From NCBI GenBank assembly GCA_965208815.1, contig OZ242357.1, positions 2,356,001-2,420,000 on the forward strand: DNA of 64,000 nt. Direction: 5' to 3'. This document shows, one piece after another, positions 18,244 through 26,600 of the stretch; positions within the stretch are counted from its first letter, which is position 1; every line of letters begins with the position of its first letter. The translations under genes and the position numbers were made by a program. The stretch is from Bin55 sp009840545 (GTDB taxonomy: Bacteria; Pseudomonadota; Gammaproteobacteria; Pseudomonadales; Azotimanducaceae). The notes under the pieces are model-generated. The model ran no database searches. It worked only from the letters and a program-made list of their open reading frames with translations, and was not told the DNA's origin.

Positions 18244-19449
18244 CTATTGATGGAGCTTGGCGACGAGGTATTCCATGCCTCTGTCTCCCTTGATGCTGTT
18301 GCAGGAACCACACAAGAGCTGGAGATTTGATATGTGGTCGGTGCCTCCCTGCGCTCTCGCAATGATGTGATCGACTTGCAGGTGCCGAGGCTCGAAGTGA
18401 GTACCACATCCGTTGCAGTCACCACCCTGCTCGCCATAGAGAGCCTTGCGGTTGTCAAGCGAGCTGTACAGAGGAATCCTGCCGATGTCCGTGCGCTTGG
18501 GAATGTCGGTCCTGTGAACGATGCGGCGCATGAGGTCGTCGATTCTCTGCCTGACAAGCTGAGCCGCCTTCTCTGATACGTCGATTCCCACCCATTGGCG
18601 ATTGAGTGCGTCGGCGGCTACGCAAGCAGTGGCGCACCCGCAAAACGGATCCAGAATCAAGTCATTGTCATTGCTGGACGCTTTGATGATCCTGCTTAGC
18701 AGAGCCACGGGTTTTTGCGTCCCGTATCCGGTGTCTTCCTTGCCTCCTACTTGAGGAATGTCGACCCAAATATCACTTAGCGGAATTCCATTGCCCGGTC
18801 GTTGCTTTCTCCAAGGGATTCCTCTGACCCATTCAATTTCGTCATCTGCATCCAATTGCTCAAGACGACTCTGTCGGACTGTCCACCCTGATTCATGGGG
18901 GGGGGTAATGCCTTTATATTCGTAGCACAGATTCGGGCGAGGACCTAATCCAGGGGGTCTAAACGGACTTCGTCTCTTAAATCGCCCTCTGTCATCCATG
19001 CGGGGAAACAACTTGTGCAGGTCTGGGTAAGGCAGAGCTACAGCGTCCACATCAATCACATACTGATTGGATTTGCAGTACAAAAAGACTGTGTCACTAT
19101 TTCGACCAAACGATCTCGGTTGATGCTGACTCCTTTTGCCAGCTCCTTTTATACGCTCCCAAACGATTTGATTTACAAACTGCTTGCGTCCGAACACCGC
19201 ATCCATCAACAGCTTCGGGTGCTTGGCCTCTATCAGATCGAGCCACGCAACGTCCACGTCCTGCAGCGACCAAGTGTCCTTGAATTCCGCACCTGCTGCC
19301 TCGCTTCCTATGGGTGCGGCGTAGTTGGCGTTGCTGTTGAAGGGAGGATCGAGATAGATCAGGTCAATCGACTCCGAGTTCATGCCACGCATGATCGGGA
19401 GATTGTCGCCCGTCCATATGGTACGATTGACCCAATTCGCATCGCTCAT
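18244..19449 (-). CDS. Beta-class DNA methyltransferase fused to HNH nuclease domain
   Basis: The 401-residue protein has an N-terminal amino-methyltransferase core in beta-class order, with the catalytic DPPF motif IV at residues 34-37 and the SAM-binding DPFCG motif I at 267-271. It ends in an HNH domain (about 335-395) with a zinc knuckle at Cys345/348/380/383 and the VDHI and SNLQLLC core. It would methylate N6-adenine or N4-cytosine. Between residues 79 and 80 (AKHPK-LLMDAVFG), about 45-60 residues usual in the family, including the GSxYLHCD segment, seem to be missing, so activity is uncertain. A run of nine C residues (codons 182-185) could vary in length. The ATG at 19449 lies 7 nt after a -10 box. 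Confidence 0.88.
   Translation of the reverse strand: MSDANWVNRTIWTGDNLPIMRGMNSESIDLIYLDPPFNSNANYAAPIGSEAAGAEFKDTWSLQDVDVAWLDLIEAKHPKLLMDAVFGRKQFVNQIVWERIKGAGKRSQHQPRSFGRNSDTVFLYCKSNQYVIDVDAVALPYPDLHKLFPRMDDRGRFKRRSPFRPPGLGPRPNLCYEYKGITPPHESGWTVRQSRLEQLDADDEIEWVRGIPWRKQRPGNGIPLSDIWVDIPQVGGKEDTGYGTQKPVALLSRIIKASSNDNDLILDPFCGCATACVAADALNRQWVGIDVSEKAAQLVRQRIDDLMRRIVHRTDIPKRTDIGRIPLYSSLDNRKALYGEQGGDCNGCGTHFEPRHLQVDHIIARAQGGTDHISNLQLLCGSCNSIKGDRGMEYLVAKLHQ
18897..18905. repeat. G9/C9 homopolymer inside the methyltransferase gene
   Basis: Nine consecutive G on the plus strand correspond to nine C in the coding strand, spanning Thr182-Pro183-Pro184-His185. The frame is open at this length. Tracts of this size are the typical substrate for slipped-strand phase variation. 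Confidence 0.85.
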
Positions 19450-19456
19450 GGAAGCG

Positions 19457-19484
19457 ATTGTAGGAATCAGGAATTATCTGTCAA
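19457..19484 (-). promoter_or_regulatory. Inward promoter in the right end, driving the methyltransferase
   Basis: TTGACA (19484-19479) and TACAAT (19462-19457) are separated by 16 bases. The methyltransferase ATG at 19449 follows 7 bases after the -10 box. Spacing and boxes are identical to those at the left end. Confidence 0.75.
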
Positions 19485-19502
19485 GTATTCTTTATAATTC
19501 CC
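19479..19502 (-). repeat. Right terminal inverted repeat of the transposon
   Basis: This is a perfect 24-base inverted copy of 16807-16830, reading GGGAATTATAAAG inward from 19502. Confidence 0.96.
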
Positions 19503-19510
19503 ATCCTTTA
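19503..19510. repeat. Target-site duplication, right copy
   Basis: ATCCTTTA is identical to 16799-16806 and directly abuts the right inverted repeat. Confidence 0.95.
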
Positions 19511-19878
19511 ACTCGTCCGTAATCGCTCCAACTCGATGCAGCTGAACTATTCCTCCGTCGTCTTCTTCAGGAACCTCGATCTTCCACGAGCCAACATGGT
19601 CGGTGATGTTTCTGGCATTGATGATGCCGTCGCGCACGCCATCAATTGAGTCAGCTGAAACCAACGAAGCGCTAGAAATGAGGTAGATTTCGTGACTTTC
19701 GTTAGCGGCTTGACCTGACAGCAGCAAGTCGTGCCAACCATCTCCGTCGGAATCACCCGAACTTCCCGCCTGAGCACCTATTTCAGCTAGGACATTCCAC
19801 GCAACAAACTTCACGGAACGCAGGTCGATTCGAGTTCCATCCAAGGGAAACTCATCGTCTTCGTTTATCGCGCCGTCG
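19503..19878 (-). pseudogene. Middle fragment of the FG-GAP metzincin gene (between frameshift and transposon)
   Basis: This fragment holds about 125 codons that continue the large gene in the shifted frame: DGAINEDDEFPLD (the end of a thrombospondin type 3 repeat), then IDLRSVKFVAWNVLAEIGAQAGSSGDSDGDGWHDLLLSG, which starts the second FG-GAP block. The reading frame runs into the transposon and stops inside its right inverted repeat. Insertion of one G near 19879 would restore a perfect DVDGDGAINEDD repeat and join this piece to the upstream frame. Past the transposon the frame continues at 16806. Confidence 0.85.
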
Positions 19879-22800
19879 CGTCAACATCGGGGTCGAAATT
19901 GTCTCCTATTCCATCTCCGTCGAGATCGCTCCATTCACTCGAGTCATTTGGAAACGCGTCGTCGTCGTCAGCCACTCCGTCGTTGTCGGAATCCTGGGAT
20001 CGGGTTGGATCCAGTGGAAACTGGTCGTCAATATCCAAGACACCATCGCCATCGTCGTCGGTGTCTGAATTGTTGCCCAATCCGTCGCCGTCAGTATCAG
20101 CCCATTCGTCAGGGTTGTTTGGAAACACATCGCTATTGTCGCCAACACCGTCGGCATCGGAATCTGTGGTTTCTGATGCATCAAGTGGAAAAGCATCGAG
20201 ATCGTCTTCAACGCCGTCGTTGTCTGCATCAGTGTCAGCATTGTCACCGAGTCCATCGAGGTCTGAATCCGATGTCTCGTCCGCGTCTAGTGGAAATGCA
20301 TCGTCGACGTCGAGCACCCCATCGTTATCGTCGTCCATGTCCACGGCGTTGTCTACGCCGTCATTGTCGGTGTCCAATGGATACTCATCATTTGTGTCGC
20401 GTATGCCATCGTTGTCGTCGTCATCATCTTCGAGGGAATCACCCAGTCCATCTGCATCCGTATCGATGTATTCCCATGACTTGTTTGGAAAAGCGTCAAT
20501 GTTGTCGCCAAACCCGTCGTTGTCCGAGTCCTCCCACTCTGAATCGTCCATGTGAAAGGCATCTTCAAAGTCGTGGAAGTAGTCGTTGTCGTCATCAAAA
20601 TCGGAGAAGTTTTTCACTCCGTCTTTATCGTGATCACCCCACATTTCGTCAATACGCATCAGGTTGTCTTTGTGCTGATCGCGTTGCTCAAGAGCGGCAA
20701 GGTCACGTGAGGAAACTAGGTATACCGCGCTGTCGGCAATCTCGTCCCTGCCGTCTCCCGGAGCCGTGATTAGCATGTCCTCAAACTCATCGCCATCGAT
20801 TGTTGACAAGAACTCCACGTTGCTCCCAAGCCACAAGAGAGGCCTGTGAGGGAGAATAAGTTGGGAATTTGATCTGAATTCCCCACTGGCAGGGTAATTT
20901 GAACCCTGACCTCCTACGGCGTTGCTAGCGAGAATTTGTAAATCACCGGAACTCAGCTGAAACACACCGAATATCGGGTAAGCAGTGCCAGAAGACGAAA
21001 CAAAGGTGTCACTGTTGCTCGCCACTGGCCCGATGGGATTTACGTTGCGTACGCCAAAAGAATTTCCAGTATTGAAACCCAGATCCAACGAGACATTTCC
21101 GTCCAAACTGCCATCGTTTGAATCAAGCGTTTCGAGATCTTGAGAGGCCACAACAGAGAGAGACGACCATCCTGACAGTCCGTAGTCGGATTTTCCGTCT
21201 CCAGAAAAGTCATTGACAGTTGCAACAAACCCGCCCAAGAAGGAGTGGCTAGATCCCGTGATATGCCACGAATCCTGTTGAGCTGCAACATTTGCTAGGT
21301 CAATGCGTCCATCCTGTTGACCATCGGCATTGTCCGCTTCTATCAAGCGGGATCCCGATAGTACAAACACCGAACCTGCGGATTCATCCCCAATTGAAGT
21401 TGCACCGATCAGCAAATCCAATTGAGAGTCGTCATTGTTGTTGATGCTCAGGTCGACACTTGCCCGACTTTCACGAGATCCATCCGTAGAAATAAACAGC
21501 CGTGAGTCGCCTGGTCCCACCGCGCCGAAAATATCGATGATCCGATCAAGCTCACCATCGGCTGCGTCCATGTTTCCGAGCCTGCTTCCAGGAATGAAAT
21601 AGGCCACCGAGCGCATTTCTTCGTCGTCATCCAAGTTTTGATGGTGCGTGCCAACAAGAATGTCGTCGTAGCCATCGGCATCGACATCGCCAATAACGAT
21701 TTGGTTGTCTGACGACAGCTCTTGAAGCTCTGCCCCATCGAGTCGCAATCCGAAGTCTCCAATGTCAGACATGCTCAGTGAAATGACTCGATCGTTGTCG
21801 TCGTCAATCTCGTCCAGCTGTGCAAAGGGAATGATGTACAGCGAACCCGAACTAGCTCCACCGTGATTCGCTTTTGGGACAGCAATGACAAGGTCTAGGC
21901 TGTCGTCGCCGTCAAGATCACCTACCCTGACGGAATCTCCTGCCGCACTTAGATCTTCGGTTCCGACAAGTTTCCATGACATTGATGAATCAACGACGCT
22001 TGATAGCGTGACAACGCGATCTGTAGCTCCATCTGCGCGATCCAACTCCTCTAGTTCATTTATCGCCAATAAATAGGCTCCTCCAGTGTTGATGTCGCTG
22101 TTCAACAATTGAGGTACTCCGATCACAAGGTGAGTGTCGGCCAAGTCTTCCTCTGAAGTTCGAAATCCAATCGCATTGGTCGCACTATCGCCCGCGGACT
22201 CTAAGATGAATTTGTAAGAAAAGAATTCGGTCAGGCTCTGGTCAAACGGATATGCATCTTCGATGTCGCGAACTGAATCGCCATCGTCATCCTTGTCTGC
22301 ATTGTCTCCGATGCCGTCTCCATCGTTATCTGCCCATTCGGTGGAATCTTCTGGGAATAAGTCGGTTTGATCTCCTCTTCCGTCGCCATCGGTATCAGCC
22401 CATTCGCTCGAATCCAAAGGAAAGTCATCGGAGTTGTCTCCCACGCCGTCGCCGTCGGAATCTTCCCATTCATTTGGGTCATTGGGAAAGACGTCTGTGA
22501 TATCGCCGACACCATCATCGTCACTATCAAGATATTCCAATGAATCCAAGGGAAATGCGTCTTCGACATCCAAATAGCCATCGTCGTCATCGTCTTCATC
22601 AGCATTGTTTCCCACTCCATCGCCATCGGTATCTACCCACTCTGATGAGTCATTCGAAAAGTCATCCACCGGATCGACAAAGCCATCTCCGTCGCTGTCT
22701 TCAAAGGAATCGCGTGCTTGAGCGTATTGAAAACGAACAGCGTTCAGTGTCGCGACTGCATCCGCCGCCGTATCCACGTCATGAGGGTCGCCGCATGGTG

Positions 22801-23917
22801 ACTCCTGAGTCCCGCATTCCGCGTCGGGGTCTGAGAAGACATGCTGAGCGGACCCTCCTTGGCCGCCGTATGACATCAAGGTGTAGAAATCACCAGTGAC
22901 TGAGTGTCCGCGGGACCATCTCCACGCTCCGGTGGAGTGCTGCCATACGGAATGGTGCAAACCCATCAAGTGTCCCAATTCATGAGCCAATGTACGGGCT
23001 CCACAAGATCCCACCACTGTTGCTAGTGCATAGGCAAGGCTGACTTGGGACAATTCGCCGCGACGGCCCCAGCCATAGATGCCAGCGAAGCCACAGTATC
23101 CGCCTTTTTCGGGAAATGGTCCAAACAAGACGGCTAAATCCGATCCGTGGCGTTCACCTTCGTTGAAGAGATCTTCGAAGCTGTCAAGCGAAGTAGTCTG
23201 GTCGTCCATTTCAACTTCCACTGTCCCGACGATGCGCCATTGCATGGGAAGATCGCTGTCGTCCAGGTACTGGTTTGCAAGTTCAAAGACGTGCTGTATA
23301 CGGGTGGTCGCGTCCCCGTCAAATTCTTCCGCAAAGCTCTTACCGTACAAGGCGACCACGTCGATTATCGAATCGGGCGGTACCGAGAAAGGATTGTCGG
23401 GATCGGTACCCTCCAATTCCTCATTTAGGTCGCTAACACCGTCGTCATCGGAGTCAGCTAAAAAGTCAAGAAAGTGAATCGTGAATTCATTGGAAGGATT
23501 CACTTTCTCTTTCATGAAAATCGAGTCGTCCCAGTTTCGGCCTCTGTCTTCGAGCCGCAAAAGCACGTAGTACTCGTCATCGAGAGAAGTCTGGTATATC
23601 GTGGACCGGTCAAACGTTCCTTCGACGAGTACGCCTCCCTTTGGCAAGGTTTGATCAATCTCAATGGTGGCTAGTACTGTGCTGTAGCTATAGAACCATC
23701 GGTCGCTCTGCAACAGCACTTGAACCTTCATGTTCTTGAGATCGATATTGGAATAATTGCGGAAACCGGCGGTCAAGCTAAAAGACTCGTCTCCGTCGAA
23801 CTCCAAAGTGCACGGACACTCAAAAAACGCTCTTTCGTCGTTCGCACTGAGAGACAAAGCTGCAATAGCAATCAGCACAATTGCGCTTAGCACTTGTGTC
23901 TGCTTAGAGAGATCCAT
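19865..23917 (-). pseudogene. Secreted metzincin protease with TSP3 and FG-GAP repeats (N-terminal part of broken gene)
   Basis: This segment encodes 1,350 residues. ATG 23917 gives a signal peptide (VLSAIVLIAIAALSLSA). A beta-rich domain follows, then a metzincin protease with zinc motif HELGHLMGLHH at 312-322 and Met-turn LMSY near 348. Next come thrombospondin type 3 calcium repeats (about 405-560), FG-GAP repeats (about 565-1105) and a second TSP3 block (1105-1350). Translation ends at 19865 after a 1-nt loss near 19879 (GACGCGACGG where GACGGCGACGG is expected). Restoring that base and excising the transposon plus one duplication yields 5,745 nt, exactly 1,915 codons. The start overlaps the upstream anchor gene by 14 nt. 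The truncated form keeps the whole protease domain, so a shortened product is possible. Confidence 0.88.
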
Positions 23918-24548
23918 GCTCAATTTCCGGTATGAAAAAGTCGTCCTTTGTGTAGTCGACATGCTGGTCCATGTTCTCAGTCAGCATAAGCCACGCATAT
24001 TTGTTATTACCCACCAGCTCAAAGCTTCCTTCCGAGGTTGTGAAGTTAGCGAACACGTTTCGTTCTCCAACCGTAATCAAGAACGAATAGGAGCTTTCTT
24101 CTTCCACGATCTTGCCTTTGTAGGTACGGTTGGTGCCCAAGGTAGTGCTTACTTCTGCAATAGTTACAAGAAACTGCTCTTGAGTTTGCGGTACTGTAAT
24201 CACCAATTGGTCATCTTGTCGCCACAGTTGCATGTCTTGTGCTAGTTGAACCAATGATGCGCCTTCGACTTCTTCCTTGTACTTTGGTACCAAAGACGCT
24301 TGTACGTCTTCAACATTCGTTTCGCTCCAAGCCTCACGCGTTTTCGTGTCGGCAGATGAATTCTGGGCATCGTTGACAGCAATTGCCTCACTGGTTCCAA
24401 CGTCAATTTGACTCTCCTGGACAGACTATGTTTCGGAATGAGATTGATGCCACTGTTGATTGAAGAGAACGAGCGAAAATAGCGTGACCAGTGCCAAGAC
24501 AACGACTGAAACCACAAGAATCAGAGTACGAGAACGAATCAGTTTCAT
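23904..24548 (-). pseudogene. Membrane-anchored protein gene with in-frame TAG
   Basis: The reading frame from ATG 24548 begins MKLIRSRT and a strong membrane helix (LILVVSVVVLALVTLFSLVLF). It then meets TAG at 24426-24428 after 40 residues. The same frame continues open for 173 more codons to TAA at 23904 (SVQESQIDVG ... DDFFIPEIEHGSL), so a single nonsense change, possibly CAG to TAG, split a 214-residue protein. The soluble part is beta-rich (QLVITVPQTQEQFLVTIAEV). I do not recognise the family. Its end overlaps the metzincin start by 14 nt, so the two formed an operon. Several genes here end in TAG as a normal stop, so recoding of TAG is unlikely. Confidence 0.7.
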
Positions 24549-24762
24549 GGCTTCATGACGAAGGAGCGCCTTTTATGACAGATCCAGTTTCTATCTGCTT
24601 ATTTGATACAAAATCGAGTGTCTTCGAGAGAATCTCGTGCACTTTTCGAATTTACAAGGCATATCTCTAGACACCACGAGAAAGCCCGCGTTCCCGCAAC
24701 TTTAGTCAGACGTGAGCAATCCACAAAAATACGTTCCTACAAGAGAACGTTAAATCGGTCAC

Positions 24763-25215
24763 GTGGTAGATTGGGCATGTGTTGAAGAGATCGTGGAACT
24801 AATTGACAATCCGCTGGAGTTCACATATGGATACGAGCAGGTGAGTGGCAGATCAGAAAACAAAACCCTCGCAAATCAGGTTCGCATTGGAGGTGTTTTA
24901 GTTCTTGGACAAAGCATAGATGCTCAGACTCGATGCGACCACTACCACGGCCCCACTGACATTGTTGCCATTCGGTTCAAATGCTGCGGCAACTGGTTTT
25001 CTTGCTACTTTTGCCATCGAGAATTGACCGACCACGAATCCACGGTATGGGAGCTCTCCGAGACGAAGACGGAAGCAATTATTTGTGGAAGCTGCGGTGC
25101 ACGCCTAACGATTAGTTCGTATTTGAATGCAGAGGACCAATGTCCGCACTGCAAGGCAGATTTCAATCCTGGTTGCCATCTGCATCATCACTTGTACTTC
25201 GCTATAAAACCATGA
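24763..25215 (+). CDS. CHY-type zinc-finger protein
   Basis: This protein of up to 150 residues has the CHY zinc-finger layout: RCDHYHGPTDIVAIRFKCCGNWFSCYFCH, then CGSCG and CPHC further on, making several Cys/His zinc sites. The family is small and mostly of unknown role in bacteria; the yeast relative Hot13 acts in mitochondrial protein import. The start is uncertain: GTG 24763 gives 150 residues, while GTG 24841 gives about 124, closer to the conserved domain. It stands alone on the plus strand between the decayed anchor gene and rnpB. Confidence 0.7.
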   Translation: MVDWACVEEIVELIDNPLEFTYGYEQVSGRSENKTLANQVRIGGVLVLGQSIDAQTRCDHYHGPTDIVAIRFKCCGNWFSCYFCHRELTDHESTVWELSETKTEAIICGSCGARLTISSYLNAEDQCPHCKADFNPGCHLHHHLYFAIKP

Positions 25216-25253
25216 TCACAACATGCGATGGGTGGCATGATTTGATGCATGCG

Positions 25254-25608
25254 AGGGAGACGGCCGATAAGCCGGGTTCTGTCGAGGGCGACCATTCATC
25301 TAGGACGCATGTCACCATGCGCCTCTAGCAACCTACCCGAATTGCACGCGGACCACGTGATTCAATTCCTATTTGGTCTTGCTCCGAGCGGGGTTTACCT
25401 AGCCGATTCTGTTGCCAGATCTCGCGGTGCGCTCTTACCGCACCATTTCACCCTTACCGCTCCTAATAACGAGGTGCAGCGGTGTATTTTCTGTTGCACT
25501 TTCCGTGAGTTCGCACTCCCCAGGTGTTACCTGGCGCTCTGTCCTGTGGAGCCCGGACTTTCCTCCGAACCACGAATGGTCCGGCGATCGCCTGGCCGTC
25601 TCCTGTCT
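25254..25608 (-). ncRNA. rnpB: RNase P RNA, bacterial type A
   Basis: This is the catalytic RNA of RNase P, which matures tRNA 5' ends. Read on the minus strand, it opens GACAGGAGACGGCC, whose helix P1 pairs with GGCCGTCTCCCT at the 3' end. Conserved blocks follow in order: GAGGAAAGTCCGGGCTCC, CCAGGTAACACCTGGGG, GTGCAACAGA, GGTAAGGGTGAAATGGTGCGG, TAAGAGCGCACCG, GGAGCAAGACCAAATAGG, CTAGATGAATGGTCG, and ACAGAACCCGGCTTAT near the 3' end. Ends are estimated to within a few bases from P1. Position beside rsmI is usual in Gammaproteobacteria. Confidence 0.97.
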
Positions 25609-25721
25609 AATACTAGGAAATTTTCGAGCCGCAAGTAAGACATCGTTCTTGCCGATTTGTTTTTTGCGAATCCGATTTTGATGCCATTGCAGCTCCACTC
25701 AAGGAGACTTGCGTGCGGTTG

Positions 25722-26600
25722 TCAATCATCAGACTCTATGCCAGCCAGCTGTTTTCGAATTGCGATAGCGCGTGAATATGCCTCTTCCCGCTTCATTGGC
25801 GTCAGTCGTGAAACGATCGCAGCGACTTTCGAGGCCTTGACGTGAGGGAGCAATTCACGAATTAACCGCTCCGAGTCCAGTAAAGTGCTGTCCGACTCAT
25901 TCTTGGCCAGTACTCCGACGAATTCACCAAGTTGCTCAGTGCGCGTGCCCAACTTGGAAAAGAGTTCAAGGACCGAGCCAAATAGCAGTTCCTCATAGGT
26001 TTTCGTAAGTTCTCTTCCAAGAAACAATTCGCGGTCCTCGAAACCCAGTTCGATCAAAGTCGAAAGAGTGGTTTGAATTCGCTTCGCTGTCTCGAAGAAT
26101 ATCGTGGGAACCCTAGATTCAGCAATCGACAGGAGATGTTTTCTCTTTTCCTGACCACTCGATTTAACGAATCCCATGAACTGAAAAGTATTTAGCGGGA
26201 TTGGACAAACCGATGCGATTGCGGTGAGGGAACTTGGACCCGGAATCGGCACGACAGTCAGGCTCTGCTCGAATGCACTTCTCATCAAGGTGAAACCAGG
26301 GTCCGAAATCAACGGGGTGCCTGAATCAGTCACAATCGCTACATCGGAGCCTTGACTGACTAGATCCAAAACATGTTCGCTCATTTTGTGTTCGTTGATA
26401 TCGTTTAGAACAATGAGCCTTGATCTGTTGAAGGGAATAGCGAGACTATCCAGTAGTATCTTGGTATGCGCAACACTTTCGCAGGCGATTCGATCTACTG
26501 TCTGAAGGATGCGAATCGCTCGAACCGACAAATCCTCGATGTCTCCGATGTGTACTGCAACGACAAATAGTCGCCCACTGGCTCTGGCTTGTTTCTGCAT
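25722..26600 (-). CDS. rsmI: 16S rRNA (cytidine(1402)-2'-O)-methyltransferase RsmI
   Basis: This tetrapyrrole-methylase-fold enzyme of 292 residues methylates the 2'-O of C1402. Conserved are VAIVTDSGTPLISDPGF, PIPGPSSLTAIASVCPIP, FMGFVKSSGQEKRKHL, and the ELTKTYEELLFGSV block. Two normally strict motifs differ: the N-terminal TPIGNLxD appears as VHIGDIED, and the AEDTRxT segment as CESVAHT. It may therefore be a divergent or altered enzyme. The 5' end overlaps the divergent lpoA gene by about 50 bp. Confidence 0.9.
   Translation of the reverse strand: MQKQARASGRLFVVAVHIGDIEDLSVRAIRILQTVDRIACESVAHTKILLDSLAIPFNRSRLIVLNDINEHKMSEHVLDLVSQGSDVAIVTDSGTPLISDPGFTLMRSAFEQSLTVVPIPGPSSLTAIASVCPIPLNTFQFMGFVKSSGQEKRKHLLSIAESRVPTIFFETAKRIQTTLSTLIELGFEDRELFLGRELTKTYEELLFGSVLELFSKLGTRTEQLGEFVGVLAKNESDSTLLDSERLIRELLPHVKASKVAAIVSRLTPMKREEAYSRAIAIRKQLAGIESDD

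Larger units (their letters stand above)
16807..19502. mobile_element. IS1595-family transposon with DNA methyltransferase-HNH passenger
   Basis: The element is 2,696 bp, bounded by perfect 24-bp inverted repeats starting GGGAATTATAAAG and flanked by the 8-bp duplication ATCCTTTA. It carries a rightward transposase, and converging on it a leftward two-gene module: a methyltransferase-HNH fusion and a zinc-ribbon protein. The exact repeats and duplication, and the perfect in-frame repair of the target on removal, indicate a recent insertion. Passenger-bearing IS1595-type elements are known as a class. Both ends hold the same inward promoter, described separately. The transposase is intact, but the methyltransferase shows a possible internal loss, so whether the passenger is still functional is uncertain. 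Confidence 0.95.

Noticed and set aside
19899..20769. Two long plus-strand frames, one Ser/Pro-rich and one Arg/His-rich
   Set aside because: They are antisense to the Asp-rich calcium repeats of the metzincin gene; the odd composition is the mirror of GAT/GAC-rich repeats. No start signals or known domains.
19899..22700. Repetitive DNA that could look like a CRISPR array or tandem satellite
   Set aside because: Repeats are imperfect, in frame, and encode calcium-binding DxDxDG motifs; there are no identical repeats with unique spacers and no cas genes.
24426..24428. TAG read as an amino acid (recoding)
   Set aside because: Several intact genes in the window, such as the methyltransferase and glcD, end with TAG as a normal stop, and no special downstream structure was seen.
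25249..25698. Several frames of 62-129 codons on both strands
   Set aside because: They lie in the RNase P RNA gene, whose conserved helices and loops explain the sequence.
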